From Duganella sp. Leaf126 (GTDB lineage: Bacteria; Pseudomonadota; Gammaproteobacteria; Burkholderiales; Burkholderiaceae_D): a DNA stretch of 64,000 nucleotides. The first letter of the stretch is position 1, and every line of letters starts with the position of its first letter. Made by a program: the position numbers and the translations under genes. Positions 25,044-37,107 of the stretch are shown here, piece after piece. Where the stretch lies: assembly GCF_001423125.1 (NCBI RefSeq), contig NZ_LMNW01000001.1, positions 357,432 through 421,431 of the forward strand. The letters run 5' to 3'. Below the pieces are notes generated by a model that had not been told where the DNA came from, did not search any database, and worked only from the letters and a program-made list of their open reading frames with translations.

Positions 25044-27170
25044 TCAGACCAGGTGCAGCGCCGCGAGCACCATGTCGATCAGCTTGATGCCGACGAACGG
25101 CAGCACGATCCCGCCCAGGCCGTACAGCAGCAGGTTACGGCGCAGCAGCGCCACCGCGCCGATGGCGCGGTACTTGACGCCCTTGAGCGCGAGCGGGATC
25201 AGCACCACGATGATCAGGGCATTGAAGATCACGGCCGACATGATGGCCGACGACGGACTGGCCAGCTGCATCACGTCGAGCGCCTTCAGTTGCGGGTAGG
25301 TGCCCACGAAGGCGGCCGGGATAATGGCAAAATACTTGGCGATGTCGTTCGAGATCGAGAACGTGGTCAGCGCACCGCGCGTCATCAGCATCTGCTTGCC
25401 GATTTCGACGATTTCGAGCAGCTTGGTCGGATTCGAATCGAGGTCCACCATGTTGCCCGCTTCCTTGGCCGCCTGCGTTCCCGAGTTCATCGCCACCGCC
25501 ACGTCGGCCTGGGCCAGCGCCGGGGCGTCGTTGGTGCCGTCGCCGGTCATCGCCACCAGGCGGCCTTCGCCCTGGTATTGGCGGATCAGTTTCAGCTTGT
25601 CTTCCGGCGTCGCTTCGGCCAGGAAGTCGTCCACGCCCGCTTCGGCTGCAATCGCGGCGGCGGTCAGCTGGTTGTCGCCGGTGATCATCACGGTCTTGAT
25701 GCCCATGCGGCGCAGTTCGCCGAAGCGCTCCTTGATGCCGCCCTTGACGATGTCCTTCAGTTCGACCACGCCCATCACGCGGCCGCTGTCGGTCACCACC
25801 AGCGGCGTGCTGCCCCGGCGCGAAATGTCATCGACGGCGCGGCCCACTTCCGCCGGGTACGGCTGGCCCAGCGATTCGACGTAGCGGCGCACGCTGTCGG
25901 CGGCGCCCTTGCGCACCGCGCGCGCCCCGGCGCCGGTGCCGATATCGGCGCCGCTCATGCGGGTTTGCGCGGTGAACGGCACGAACACGGCGCTCAGCGA
26001 CGCCATCTCGCGTTCGCGGATATTGAACTTCTGCTTGGCCAGCACCACGATGCTGCGCCCTTCCGGGGTTTCGTCGGCCAGCGACGCCAGTTGCGCCACG
26101 TCGGCCAGCTGCTGCTCGGTCACGCCGGGCGCCGGCACGAAGCTGGCGGCCTGGCGGTTGCCGAGCGTGATGGTGCCGGTCTTGTCGAGCATGAGCACAT
26201 CGACGTCGCCGGCCGCCTCCACGGCGCGCCCCGACGTGGCGATCACGTTGGCCTGCATCATGCGGCTCATGCCGGCCACGCCGATGGCCGACAGCAGGCC
26301 GCCGATGGTGGTCGGGATCAGGCACACCAGCAGCGCGATCAGCACGGTGATGGTGACCGGCGTGCCCGCTTGCGCGGCCTGTACCGAGAACAGCGAGAAC
26401 GGCAGCAGCGTGATGGTCACGATCAGGAACACGATGGTCAGCGCGACGAGCAGGATGGTCAGCGCGATCTCGTTCGGGGTTTTCTGGCGCTTGGCGCCCT
26501 CCACCATCGAGATCATGCGGTCGAGGAAGGTCTCGCCCGGGTTGACGGTGACCTTGACCACCAGCCAGTCCGACAGCACGCGGGTGCCGCCGGTGACGGA
26601 CGAAAAGTCGCCGCCCGACTCGCGGATCACGGGCGCCGATTCGCCGGTGATCGCGCTTTCGTCGACCGAGGCCACGCCTTCGATCACTTCGCCGTCGATC
26701 GGGATCACGTCGCCCGCTTCGACCAGGATGTAATTGCCCTTGCGCAGGTCGGTGGCCGGCTGCGGCAGCCAGGTGGTGCCGAACTTGGGCGTGGCCAGCT
26801 TCTTGGCGCTGACGGTCTGCTTGAGGTTGCGCAGCGAAGCCGCCTGCGCCTTGCTGCGGCCTTCGGCCAGCGCTTCGGCGAAGTTCGCGAACAGCACCGT
26901 GAACCACAGCCAGACGGCGATCGCCAGGATGAAGCCGGCCGGCGCCTCGCCCTGGCCGAACAGCGCCTGCAGGTACAGCAAGGTCGTGATGATGCTGCCG
27001 ACATAGACGACAAACATCACGGGGCTGCGCAGCTGGGTGGCCGGGTTCAGTTTGCGGAACGCGTCGGCAATCGCCGGCAGCAGCAGTTCGCTGTCGAACA
27101 GGCCCAGCTTCTTGGGCGCCGGTGTGGCGCCGTTGGTAAACAGCGTCATTTCTTTTTGAGTCGTTGACAT
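25044..27170 (-). CDS. kdpB: Potassium-transporting P-type ATPase KdpB
   Basis: 708-residue P-type ATPase, the energising subunit. The phosphorylated Asp329 lies in [15 protein letters not shown] and [10 protein letters not shown] motifs are present. The ATG at 27170 (MSTTQKEM) is preferred to one nine codons upstream because it has an AGGATC-type site and a normal length. It is 16 bases after kdpA. Confidence 0.97.
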   Translation of the reverse strand: MSTTQKEMTLFTNGATPAPKKLGLFDSELLLPAIADAFRKLNPATQLRSPVMFVVYVGSIITTLLYLQALFGQGEAPAGFILAIAVWLWFTVLFANFAEALAEGRSKAQAASLRNLKQTVSAKKLATPKFGTTWLPQPATDLRKGNYILVEAGDVIPIDGEVIEGVASVDESAITGESAPVIRESGGDFSSVTGGTRVLSDWLVVKVTVNPGETFLDRMISMVEGAKRQKTPNEIALTILLVALTIVFLIVTITLLPFSLFSVQAAQAGTPVTITVLIALLVCLIPTTIGGLLSAIGVAGMSRMMQANVIATSGRAVEAAGDVDVLMLDKTGTITLGNRQAASFVPAPGVTEQQLADVAQLASLADETPEGRSIVVLAKQKFNIREREMASLSAVFVPFTAQTRMSGADIGTGAGARAVRKGAADSVRRYVESLGQPYPAEVGRAVDDISRRGSTPLVVTDSGRVMGVVELKDIVKGGIKERFGELRRMGIKTVMITGDNQLTAAAIAAEAGVDDFLAEATPEDKLKLIRQYQGEGRLVAMTGDGTNDAPALAQADVAVAMNSGTQAAKEAGNMVDLDSNPTKLLEIVEIGKQMLMTRGALTTFSISNDIAKYFAIIPAAFVGTYPQLKALDVMQLASPSSAIMSAVIFNALIIVVLIPLALKGVKYRAIGAVALLRRNLLLYGLGGIVLPFVGIKLIDMVLAALHLV

Positions 27171-27186
27171 GATGGGATCCTGCGAA

Positions 27187-29004
27187 TTAATGAGCAAACA
27201 GCTGCAAGTGTTCGACCACGGGACCGAGCGCCAGCGCCGGCACGTAATTGAGCACGCCGACCAGCACCACCACGCCGATCAACAGGCCGATGAACATCGG
27301 ACCGTGGGTGGGCATGGTGCCGGCATTGGCGCCCAGGCGCTGCTTGCCGGCCAGCGAACCGGCCACCGCCAGGATCGGCACGATCACGGCAAAGCGGCCG
27401 AACCAGATCGCCACGGCCAGCAGCGCGTTGTAGAACGGCGTGTTGGCGGACAGGCCGGCAAACGCGCTGCCGTTGTTGTTGGCGGCCGAACTCAAGGCGT
27501 ACAGGATCTCGGAGAAGCCGTGCGCCCCGGGGTTGAGGATGCCGGCGCGGCCGGCGTCGGTCATCACCGCCAGCGCGGTCCCGGCCAGCACCAGGGTCGG
27601 CGTGACCAGGATGGCGATCGAGGTCATCTTCATTTCATACGCCTGGATCTTCTTGCCCAGGTATTCGGGCGTGCGGCCGATCATCAGGCCGGCGATGAAC
27701 ACGGCCAGGATGGCGAAGATCAGCATGCCGTACAGGCCCGAACCGACGCCGCCGAAGATCACTTCGCCGAACTGCATCAGCACCATCGGGATCATGCCGC
27801 CCAGCGGCGTGAACGAATCGTGCATGGCGTTGACGGCGCCGCACGAGGCAGCCGTGGTCACGGCCGCGAACAGGCTCGAGGCGCTGATGCCGAAGCGGGT
27901 TTCCTTGCCTTCCATGTTGCCGCCCGATTGCAGCGCGCTCATGGACTGGTCCACGTGCAGCGCCTGCAGCGCGGGATGGGCCTGCTGTTCGGCGCCCATC
28001 ACGACCACCGTGGCAGCGACGAACAAAATGGTCATGGCGCCCAGGATGGCCCAGCCCTGGCGGCGGTCGCCGACCATGCGGCCGAAGGCGATGCACAGGC
28101 CGGCCGGGATCAGGAAGATCGCGAGCATCTGCACGAAGTTGGTCAGCGCGGTCGGGTTTTCATACGGGTGGGCCGAGTTGGCGTTGAAGAAGCCGCCACC
28201 ATTGGTGCCCAGCATCTTGATCGCTTCCTGCGACGCCACCGGGCCCATGGCCAAGGTTTGCGTTGTGGTGGTCAGGGTCTCGGTGACCGGTTCGCCCTTG
28301 GCGTTCTTGATCGGCTGGTTGTCGGCATCGACCTTGGGCTGGGTGTAGGTGACCGGCTCGATCAGCTGCACTTCCTGGAAGGCGGAGAAGTTCTGGATCA
28401 CGCCTTGGCCGGCCAGGAAGACGGCCATGATCACCGACAGTGGCAGCAGCACGTACAGGGTCGAGCGGGTGACGTCGGCCCAGAAGTTGCCGATCGATCT
28501 GGTCGAGCGCGACGCAAAGCCGCGGATCAGCGCATAGCACACGGCCATGCCGGTGGCGGCCGAGAAGAAGTTCTGGCCGGTCAGCGCCAGCATCTGGGTC
28601 AGGTAGCTCATGGTCTGCTCGCCGCTGTAGCCCTGCCAGTTGGTATTGCCGACAAAGCTGACGGCGGTATTGAATGCCGAATCGGGGCTGACGTTGGCCA
28701 GGCCCTGGGGATTGAGCGGCAGGAAGGCTTGCAGGCGTTGCAGGCCGTAGACGGCCAGCGTGCCGAGCGCATTGAAGGTCAGCAGCGCGACGGCGTAGGC
28801 TTTCCAGCCCTGGCCTTCAGCCTGGCCATCCTGGCCGGCGATGCCGGCGGCGCGGTACAGCAGGCGCTCGACGCCGGCGAGCCAGCCCAGGCCCGGTACG
28901 CGCGATCCATCGCCCACGCGCGCCAGCACCACGCCCAGCGGCCAGGCCAGCGCCAGCAGCACAGCCAGGAACACCACCAGCAGCAGGATCGATTCGGTGG
29001 TCAT
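27187..29004 (-). CDS. kdpA: Potassium-transporting ATPase channel subunit KdpA
   Basis: 605-residue integral membrane subunit with about ten membrane segments and the four selectivity-filter repeats ([43 protein letters not shown] and [14 protein letters not shown]). It selects and binds potassium. The start at 29004 overlaps the stop of kdpF (TGATG); the longer open frame upstream is shadow over kdpF and the leader peptide. Confidence 0.97.
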   Translation of the reverse strand: MTTESILLLVVFLAVLLALAWPLGVVLARVGDGSRVPGLGWLAGVERLLYRAAGIAGQDGQAEGQGWKAYAVALLTFNALGTLAVYGLQRLQAFLPLNPQGLANVSPDSAFNTAVSFVGNTNWQGYSGEQTMSYLTQMLALTGQNFFSAATGMAVCYALIRGFASRSTRSIGNFWADVTRSTLYVLLPLSVIMAVFLAGQGVIQNFSAFQEVQLIEPVTYTQPKVDADNQPIKNAKGEPVTETLTTTTQTLAMGPVASQEAIKMLGTNGGGFFNANSAHPYENPTALTNFVQMLAIFLIPAGLCIAFGRMVGDRRQGWAILGAMTILFVAATVVVMGAEQQAHPALQALHVDQSMSALQSGGNMEGKETRFGISASSLFAAVTTAASCGAVNAMHDSFTPLGGMIPMVLMQFGEVIFGGVGSGLYGMLIFAILAVFIAGLMIGRTPEYLGKKIQAYEMKMTSIAILVTPTLVLAGTALAVMTDAGRAGILNPGAHGFSEILYALSSAANNNGSAFAGLSANTPFYNALLAVAIWFGRFAVIVPILAVAGSLAGKQRLGANAGTMPTHGPMFIGLLIGVVVLVGVLNYVPALALGPVVEHLQLFAH

Positions 29005-29093
29005 CACAGTTCCTCCGCTTTCAGCAGCGCCAGTACCAGGTACACCAGCAGCCCGGCGGAGGCAATGCCGCCGATCAGGTAGAAGATGCTCAT
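29004..29093 (-). CDS. kdpF: Small Kdp subunit KdpF
   Basis: A 29-residue single-span membrane peptide starting [12 protein letters not shown] and ending LLKAEEL. Composition and position directly before kdpA match KdpF, which stabilises the Kdp complex. The stop overlaps kdpA (TGATG), and the start overlaps the stop of a further small gene (ATGA). Confidence 0.92.
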   Translation of the reverse strand: MSIFYLIGGIASAGLLVYLVLALLKAEEL

Positions 29094-29182
29094 GGCTGGC
29101 CTCCCAGCTTGTCGCAGCCGGCTGCCATCGCCCAGATCGCGGCAGTGAACGCCACGATCGCACCAATATAAATAAAATCCAT
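29090..29182 (-). CDS. Predicted 30-residue membrane micropeptide upstream of kdpF
   Basis: ATG at 29182, stop at 29090-29092 overlapping the kdpF start (ATGA). The peptide starts [20 protein letters not shown] and ends CDKLGGQP: one hydrophobic span followed by a short polar tail with one Cys. A GGGGGTG purine stretch precedes the ATG. Tight coupling to kdpF and a membrane-peptide composition argue that it is translated. Similar short peptides are sometimes seen before kdpF in related bacteria, but no function is known. It may be a further accessory subunit or a translational leader. Confidence 0.72.
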   Translation of the reverse strand: MDFIYIGAIVAFTAAIWAMAAGCDKLGGQP

Positions 29183-29242
29183 CACACCCCCGGAGGTCTT
29201 GTTTTGATGGAGGAAGGTTAGCGGCAGGCGCCTAAAAACTTT

Positions 29243-29290
29243 GTAAAGACTTGGCGGCACGGTGTAAACAAACTGTAAACAAGCCGTAAA
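29243..29290 (-). promoter_or_regulatory. 11-bp-phased TTTAC repeats upstream of kdp, candidate KdpE sites
   Basis: On the minus strand TTTAC occurs at 29286-29290, 29275-29279 and 29264-29268, exactly 11 bp apart, with a further copy at 29243-29247. Direct repeats with 11-bp spacing are the usual binding layout of OmpR/PhoB-family regulators, to which KdpE belongs. They lie about 60-110 bases upstream of the first small gene of the kdp operon. Confidence 0.6.
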
Positions 29291-29322
29291 AAACGCGCGT
29301 AGCGATGCCTTGCTTGGCGTTG

Positions 29323-29370
29323 TTTACACCGCCTTTACGGTTGGCCGGCGACTCTTTAGAACATTTTTAC
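29323..29370 (+). promoter_or_regulatory. Second TTTAC repeat set facing the dapA-like gene
   Basis: On the plus strand TTTAC occurs at 29323-29327 and 29334-29338 (11 bp apart) and again at 29366-29370. The orientation is opposite to the kdp-facing set. This suggests that one regulator may control both divergent operons. The 29183-29416 gap holds both sets and little else. Confidence 0.5.
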
Positions 29371-29416
29371 GGGGACAGGCATAGGCTGGACCTGTCTTCC
29401 ACCACCTGTAAAGATC

Positions 29417-30379
29417 ATGAATACTTCGTTTCGCGGCATCTGGGTGCCGCTGGTCACACCGATGGACCACGGCGAGATCGACCTGGTGCGCCTGCAGCAG
29501 CTGGCCGCGCGCCTGATCGCGGACGGCGCCCACGGCCTCGTGGTCTGCGGCACCACCGGCGAGGCGCCGCAATTGAGCCTGGCCGAGCAATCGGTCGCGC
29601 TGTCGGCCGTGCTGGAAACGGCGCAGCGCCGCTGCCCGGTATTGATGGGGGTGGGCGGCAGCGACACCTGTGCCGCTGCCGCCAAGGTCAGGGAATTCGA
29701 CGACACCGGCATCGCCGGCTACCTGGTGGCCACGCCGTGCTACGTGCGGCCGTCGCAGGAAGGCCTGCTGCGCCACTTCGAGGCGATTGCCGGCGCCACC
29801 GACCGCCCCATCGTGCTGTACAACGTACCGTCGCGTACCGGCATCGACCTGGAGCTGGCTACCGCCAACGCGCTGGCGCGCCACCCGCAGTTCGCCGCCA
29901 TCAAGGAGGCGGGCGGCAGGCTGCAACGCATGGAAGACCTGGCGCGGCACACGCCGCTGGCCATGTTGTGCGGCGACGATGCGCTGCTGTTCGCAGCGCT
30001 GTGCGGCGGCGGCCATGGCGCCATTTCCGCCTCGGCCCATATCCGCGTGGACCTGTACGTGCAGGTGTACGACCTGGTCCACGCCGGCCGCCTGGCCGAG
30101 GCCATGACCCTGTTCGACCACCTGCTGCCCATGATCCGCCTGCTGTTCTCGGAGCCGAATCCGGCGCCGTTGAAGGCGGCGCTGTCGATGCAGGGGCTGC
30201 TGCGCGACGAGCTGCGCCTGCCGCTGACGGCGGCCAGCAGCGCCTGCCGCACCCGGCTGGCCGCAGCGCTGGCGGCGCTCGATGCGGTGCCGCGCTATGT
30301 GCCAGTGCCAGTGCCAGTGCCGTCGCCCGCATCGCCACAGGTTGCGGAGCACGCTGGCCGCGACGAGGTGGCAGCATGA
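29417..30379 (+). CDS. DapA-family aldolase/lyase
   Basis: 320-residue class I aldolase-type enzyme. It has GTTGE (45-49), the Schiff-base Lys163 in AIKEA and Tyr135 in YNVPSRTG, matching 4-hydroxy-tetrahydrodipicolinate synthase. The family also includes N-acetylneuraminate lyase and other pyruvate aldolases; the DapA-type residues favour the first. The C-terminal tail is unusual: a VPVPVPVPSP repeat (a 6-bp repeat in DNA) and a charged end. It is likely a second DapA copy rather than the housekeeping one, since no lysine genes are near. It overlaps the next gene by four bases. Confidence 0.82.
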   Translation: MNTSFRGIWVPLVTPMDHGEIDLVRLQQLAARLIADGAHGLVVCGTTGEAPQLSLAEQSVALSAVLETAQRRCPVLMGVGGSDTCAAAAKVREFDDTGIAGYLVATPCYVRPSQEGLLRHFEAIAGATDRPIVLYNVPSRTGIDLELATANALARHPQFAAIKEAGGRLQRMEDLARHTPLAMLCGDDALLFAALCGGGHGAISASAHIRVDLYVQVYDLVHAGRLAEAMTLFDHLLPMIRLLFSEPNPAPLKAALSMQGLLRDELRLPLTAASSACRTRLAAALAALDAVPRYVPVPVPVPSPASPQVAEHAGRDEVAA

Positions 30380-30927
30380 TCGTCGCCCTGACCGGACACC
30401 AGGCAAATGACGGCAACCACGCCGTCGCCGACCTGGCCGAAGAACTGGCGCTGCTGCGCGTGGCAGCCGGCAACCGGGTGCTGCTGGTCTGCCCCGAACC
30501 GTGCGCCTACGATGCCCGGCTCTACGACGACCTGGTGATCGACGCCTCGCGCGACGGGGCGCGCGACGCCGCCTCGCTGGCCGGCGCCGCCGTCATCGTG
30601 GCGCTGCTGCGCCGCGCCGACCTCGAACACGACGACCACGCCGCGCTGCTGGCGCGCCTGCGCGCGGCCAGCGCCGCCAATCCCGGCGCCCGCCTGCTGG
30701 TCACCGTGGCCCACGGCAGCGAGCCGCTCACGCCGCACCAGACCGGGTGCCTGCTGGTGTTCGTCGCCCAGCTGCCCGGCGCACGCCTGGCCGATACGCT
30801 GGTGCTCGACCATGACACCTACCACTCGCACCACAGCACCTTCGAAGCGGACGCCTACAAGACCGCCAACGTGCTGTGCGCACCGGAGGTGCGCCACCTG
30901 TACCGCCAGGTATTTGGCACGCGGTAG
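30376..30927 (+). CDS. ParA/MinD-like protein with degenerate P-loop
   Basis: 183 residues. The beginning MIVALTGHQANDGNHAVADL looks like the start of a ParA/MinD ATPase, but where a deviant Walker A (KGGxGKS/T) is expected it has QANDGN and lacks both the Lys and the Ser/Thr. The middle has a LLVCPEP strand and a D-rich helix pair, and the end LCAPEVRHLYRQVFG recalls ParA C-termini. ATP binding is therefore doubtful. The start overlaps the DapA-like stop (ATGA), so the two are made together. No characterised function can be given. Confidence 0.7.
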   Translation: MIVALTGHQANDGNHAVADLAEELALLRVAAGNRVLLVCPEPCAYDARLYDDLVIDASRDGARDAASLAGAAVIVALLRRADLEHDDHAALLARLRAASAANPGARLLVTVAHGSEPLTPHQTGCLLVFVAQLPGARLADTLVLDHDTYHSHHSTFEADAYKTANVLCAPEVRHLYRQVFGTR

Positions 30928-30957
30928 CGGCAACCGCGATCGACACCCAGGATCATC

Positions 30958-30993
30958 AAAAAGAAGGAGCCGGCGGGGGTCATCCCGGCCGGC
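30958..30993 (-). terminator. Terminator for the TorF-like porin gene
   Basis: On the minus strand GCCGGCCGGG and CCCGCCGGC form a stem with one bulge, followed by a T-rich run (complement of 30958-30968). It lies just beyond the porin stop and can end that transcript; the dapA/ParA-like transcript also ends here. Confidence 0.6.
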
Positions 30994-31019
30994 CCGCAAG
31001 GTGTAGCGCTAAAAAAAGA

Positions 31020-31820
31020 TCAGAAGGTCTTGCTGAGCATGAGCTGCAAGGCAGTCTTGCCGGTGAACTTGCCGTTGACGGGCGAGGCATAGGCGGTCTT
31101 GTCGGCGTTGGTGCCGATCACGGCCAGGGCGCCGGTCAGCACGCCGAAGTCCCTGGTGACGCCGATTTTCCAGTCGGTGTAATTGGACGCGTCGTTGTTC
31201 TTGACCTTCTGGTGGCCGGCGTGCAGGTTGACGGTGAAGCCTTCGCCGGCGTCGATGTTGGCGCCCACGTCGAGGTAACCGCTGTTCTTGCTGTCGACGA
31301 AGCCAAACAGGTTGGTCACCGCGTGCGAATACTTGACGTAGGCGGGACCGACACCGAGCTGGCCATACACCTCGGTGGTGTCGGCGTTGACGAAGCCGGG
31401 GACGTCTTTCAGGCCGTTCGACGGGTAGACATAGGTCAGCACGCCCACGTCATACGAGACGACGTCGCTGATCTGGCCGCGCTGGCCGGCGTAGATGTCG
31501 AGTTCCACGTGGCCGTCGCCGCCGGCGTCCCTGGTCCACTTGATCGACGACGCCCAGGCCCCCACGTACAGGCCGGTGGGGTTGTTGACGTAGTCGGCGC
31601 CGCCCTGCAAGGCCGGCTGCAGGCGCGTTTGCGAAATGCCGCGGTAGCGGTAATCGGACACGATGGCAGCGTTGAAGCTGACTTCGTTGTCGGGCTTGGC
31701 CGCCGGCGCCGCCGCAGCCACTGGTGCAGCCTCGCTGCCCTGCGCCGGGACTTCCTGGGCCTGGGCCGTGCCGGCGGCAAATGCGGCGCTCAGCGCGGCG
31801 GCGATGATCAGTTTGTTCAT
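31020..31820 (-). CDS. TorF-family (TIGR02001-like) outer-membrane protein
   Basis: 266 residues. A signal peptide (MNKLIIAAALSAAFAAG, cleavage after AQAQ) is followed by alternating short beta strands (FNAAIVSDYRYRGISQTR, YVGAWASSIKW, ELDIYAGQRG) and a C-terminal aromatic residue, LMLSKTF, as in outer-membrane barrels. The pattern SDYRYRGISQT is typical of this family of unknown function. The start at 31820 gives the clean signal peptide. It is downstream of the small ACT-like gene on the same strand. Confidence 0.87.
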   Translation of the reverse strand: MNKLIIAAALSAAFAAGTAQAQEVPAQGSEAAPVAAAAPAAKPDNEVSFNAAIVSDYRYRGISQTRLQPALQGGADYVNNPTGLYVGAWASSIKWTRDAGGDGHVELDIYAGQRGQISDVVSYDVGVLTYVYPSNGLKDVPGFVNADTTEVYGQLGVGPAYVKYSHAVTNLFGFVDSKNSGYLDVGANIDAGEGFTVNLHAGHQKVKNNDASNYTDWKIGVTRDFGVLTGALAVIGTNADKTAYASPVNGKFTGKTALQLMLSKTF

Positions 31821-31846
31821 ATTGCTCTTTCTGCTATGGATATCTA

Positions 31847-32104
31847 TTAACGATGGGTGGCCTGATTGGCATGCTGGATGCGTCCGAACTCGGCGCCGGG
31901 CAGCGCCTGCATGACCGCGTCCATCACCGGGGTGACCATGGCCGCGCCCACGCACAGCCACACTTTCATGCGGGTGCCGTGTTCGCAGATTTCGATCCGG
32001 ATGAATTCGAGCGAATCGCCGCAGATGCGCGTGACCATGCGGCGCAAATGGGTGATCGCTGCCGTGTCAACCTTGAGCGTCATCACGCAAGGGAAGTGAT
32101 TCAT
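31847..32104 (-). CDS. 85-residue ACT-like hypothetical protein
   Basis: No signal peptide. The order of predicted strands and helices (MTLKVDTAAITHLRRMVTRI, then FIRIEICEHGTRMKVWLCVG, then TPVMDAVMQALPGAEFGRI) fits a beta-alpha-beta-beta-alpha-beta fold as in ACT domains. Proteins of this size are often small regulators. It precedes the porin gene by 26 bases. No specific family is recognised, so this is only a fold suggestion. Confidence 0.65.
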   Translation of the reverse strand: MNHFPCVMTLKVDTAAITHLRRMVTRICGDSLEFIRIEICEHGTRMKVWLCVGAAMVTPVMDAVMQALPGAEFGRIQHANQATHR

Positions 32105-32255
32105 AACGACTCCGATGAAGGTTGTGCGATGGAGTCAGCTTATCGGGCGGCCCGTAAAAACGGTCTAAAAAGGCCGGGCACTGTTGTAAACATCGTGTAT
32201 AAATTGCCGCCGATTGCCCCGGTTGAGGATAGAATACGCAAACGCGCGCATTTGA

Positions 32256-32271
32256 CTGTACATATACACAG
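32256..32271. promoter_or_regulatory. LexA-type SOS box upstream of parE
   Basis: CTGTACATATACACAG is CTGT-N8-ACAG, the consensus layout of the LexA operator in Beta- and Gammaproteobacteria, with an A/T-rich alternating centre. It lies 52 bases upstream of the parE start and overlaps a possible promoter (TTGACT at 32252-32257 and TAAAAT at 32272-32277, spacing 14). Confidence 0.65.
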
Positions 32272-32323
32272 TAAAATGGGCCCAGCACACAACCCAGCAT
32301 CGACATTATCAGCTTGATCACGT

Positions 32324-34321
32324 ATGGCCACTAAAAAACCAGTTTCCGACTACAGCGAATCCTCCATCCGGGTCCTCAAGGGCCTGGAACCCGTCAAGCA
32401 GCGCCCGGGCATGTACACCCGCACCGAAAACCCGCTGCACATCATCCAGGAAGTGATCGACAACGCCTCGGACGAAGCCCTGGGCGGCCATTGCAGGAAC
32501 ATCGTCGTCACTCAGAATGCCGACGGCAGCATCACGGTGGAAGACGACGGTCGCGGCATCCCGGTCGGCCTGCATCCCGAGGAAGGCGTGCCGACGGTGG
32601 AAATCGTGTTTACCCGCCTGCACGCGGGCGGCAAGTTCGACAAGGGTTCGGGCGGCGCGTACGCGTTCTCGGGCGGCTTGCACGGCGTCGGTGTGTCGGT
32701 CACCAACGCGCTGTCCAAGCGCCTCGAGATCACGGTCTGGCGCAAGGAGCCCAATGGCACCGGCCTGCACCACCTGGTGTTCGAGCATGGCGACGTGGTC
32801 GAGCCGCTCAACTCCGTGGCGGCCCCGCGCGACGGCAAAAAGTCCGGCACCCGCGTGACCGCCTGGCCCGATCCGAAATACTTCGACTCGCCCGCCATTT
32901 CGCAAACCGAGCTGCAACGGCTGCTGCGCTCGAAGGCCGTGCTGCTGCCCGGCGTGTCGGTCACGCTGAACAACGCCAAGACCGGCGAGTCGCAGACCTG
33001 GCAGTACAACGACGGCCTGCGCGGCTACCTGACCGAAGCGCTGGCGCAATCGACCGATGGCGAAACCCTGATCCCGCTGTTCGAGGGCGCGCAGTTTGCC
33101 GGCCCCGACGCCGAAGGCTTTGCCGAAGGCGAAGGCGCGGCCTGGGTGGTGGCGTGGACCGAGCAAGGCGCGATCGTGCGCGAATCGTACGTGAACCTGA
33201 TCCCCACGCCCAACGGCGGCACCCACGAATCGGGCCTGCGCGACGGCCTGTATGGCGCCGTCAAGAACTTCGTCGAGATGCACTCGCTGCTGCCCAAGGG
33301 CGTCAAGCTGCTGCCCGAAGACGTGTTCGCGCGCGCCTCGTTCGTGCTGTCGGCCAAGGTGCTCGATCCGCAGTTCCAGGGCCAGATCAAGGAGCGCCTG
33401 AACTCGCGCGACGCGGTGCGCCTGGTCTCCACGTACGCCAAGCCGGCGCTCGAACTGTGGCTCAACCACCATGTCGACTACGGCAAGAAGCTGGCCGAGC
33501 TGGTGATCAAGCAGGCGCAATCGCGTCTGCGCTCGCTGCAAAAAGTGGAGAAGAAAAAATCGTCGGGCGTGGCGGTCCTGCCGGGGAAGCTGACCGACTG
33601 CGAATCGACCGATGTCACCCGCACCGAACTGTTCCTGGTCGAGGGCGACTCGGCCGGCGGTTCGGCCAAGATGGGCCGCGACAAGGAATTCCAGGCCATC
33701 CTGCCGCTGCGCGGCAAGGTACTGAACTCGTGGGAAACCGACCGTGACCGCCTGTTTGCCAACAACGAGATCCACGACATCTCGGTGGCGATCGGCGTCG
33801 ATCCGCACAACGCCACCGACACGCCCGACCTGTCCGGTCTGCGCTACGGCAAAATCTGCATCCTGTCCGATGCGGACGTCGACGGCTCGCACATCCAGGT
33901 GCTGCTGCTCACGCTGTTCTTCAGGCACTTCCCCGGCCTGATCGCCAACGGCAATATCTGCATCGCCCGCCCGCCGCTGTACCGCGTCGATGCACCGGCG
34001 CGCGGCAAGAAGCCGATCCAGAAGCTGTACGCGCTCGACGACGGCGAGCTGGTGGCCATCGAGGACAAGCTGCGCAAGGACGGCCTCAAGGAAGGCGCGT
34101 GGTCGATCTCGCGCTTCAAGGGTCTGGGCGAGATGAATGCCGAACAGCTGTGGGAAACCACGATGAATCCGGACACGCGCCGCCTGCTGCCGGTGTCGCT
34201 GGGCGAATACGAACACGGCGCCTCGGCCGCCCGCTTCAACATGCTGATGGGTAAAGGCGAAGCGGCCGCCCGCCGCGCCTGGATCGAAGAACACGGCAAC
34301 GAAGCCGAAGCCGACATCTGA
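32324..34321 (+). CDS. parE: DNA topoisomerase IV subunit B
   Basis: 665-residue ATPase subunit of topoisomerase IV, which unlinks daughter chromosomes. The GHKL ATPase domain has [10 protein letters not shown] and the ATP-lid [15 protein letters not shown]. The TOPRIM domain has [16 protein letters not shown] and DADVDGSHI. The C-terminal end is normal for ParE and lacks the GyrB insertion. It is followed 29 bases later by parC. The promoter region carries a LexA-type site. Confidence 0.96.
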   Translation: MATKKPVSDYSESSIRVLKGLEPVKQRPGMYTRTENPLHIIQEVIDNASDEALGGHCRNIVVTQNADGSITVEDDGRGIPVGLHPEEGVPTVEIVFTRLHAGGKFDKGSGGAYAFSGGLHGVGVSVTNALSKRLEITVWRKEPNGTGLHHLVFEHGDVVEPLNSVAAPRDGKKSGTRVTAWPDPKYFDSPAISQTELQRLLRSKAVLLPGVSVTLNNAKTGESQTWQYNDGLRGYLTEALAQSTDGETLIPLFEGAQFAGPDAEGFAEGEGAAWVVAWTEQGAIVRESYVNLIPTPNGGTHESGLRDGLYGAVKNFVEMHSLLPKGVKLLPEDVFARASFVLSAKVLDPQFQGQIKERLNSRDAVRLVSTYAKPALELWLNHHVDYGKKLAELVIKQAQSRLRSLQKVEKKKSSGVAVLPGKLTDCESTDVTRTELFLVEGDSAGGSAKMGRDKEFQAILPLRGKVLNSWETDRDRLFANNEIHDISVAIGVDPHNATDTPDLSGLRYGKICILSDADVDGSHIQVLLLTLFFRHFPGLIANGNICIARPPLYRVDAPARGKKPIQKLYALDDGELVAIEDKLRKDGLKEGAWSISRFKGLGEMNAEQLWETTMNPDTRRLLPVSLGEYEHGASAARFNMLMGKGEAAARRAWIEEHGNEAEADI

Positions 34322-34350
34322 TATCTGATACGAACACTGAATCTCCGCAC

Positions 34351-36696
<2,346 letters not shown>

Positions 36697-36713
36697 GGCG
36701 CGGGACCCCGTTC

Positions 36714-36752
36714 AAGCCGTCATCCCCTCACCGGGGCCGACGGCTTTTTTTC
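36714..36752 (+). terminator. Intrinsic terminator of parEC
   Basis: AAGCCGTC (36714-36721) pairs with GACGGCTT (36739-36746) around an inner CCCC/GGGG, followed by a run of T to 36752. Confidence 0.9.
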
Positions 36753-36761
36753 GGCCAGCGT

Positions 36762-37076
36762 TCAGCGGCCGGACGCTGCCAGCAGCCAGTCGCGGCCCCG
36801 GTCATCGAGGGCTGCCGCGATGACGTCCTGGGGCAAGCTGTACACGGTGGCCCAGGTCGCGCGGCCATCGGGGCCGTTCGACGGAAAACTGGCCGTCTCG
36901 ATCGGCCAGTGGTACTTGCGCTTGAGCGCGCGCACGATGGCGGCCAGGGTGACGCGGCCGCGCAGCGGCTCGGCGCCGGTCTGGTCGGCGTTCGACAGCA
37001 GTACCGCCAGCACGGCGCCGCGCGCGGTGCGCGGACCGGGAAAGACGGGAGCGTGCTGGCGTGGGGTGCGGGTCAT
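36762..37076 (-). CDS. Small predicted winged-helix protein
   Basis: 104 residues. The segment GAVLAVLLSNADQTG through VTLAAIVRALKRKYHWPIET and a following strand-turn-strand with TVYSLPQDV resembles the short winged-helix domain found in phage-like and chromosomal small proteins. No catalytic residues are visible. It is isolated between parC (convergent) and the Ala/Lys-rich gene. The function is unknown. Confidence 0.6.
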   Translation of the reverse strand: MTRTPRQHAPVFPGPRTARGAVLAVLLSNADQTGAEPLRGRVTLAAIVRALKRKYHWPIETASFPSNGPDGRATWATVYSLPQDVIAAALDDRGRDWLLAASGR

Positions 37077-37107
37077 GGCGTCATGCGGTCACGGTGAAGG
37101 CTACGAT

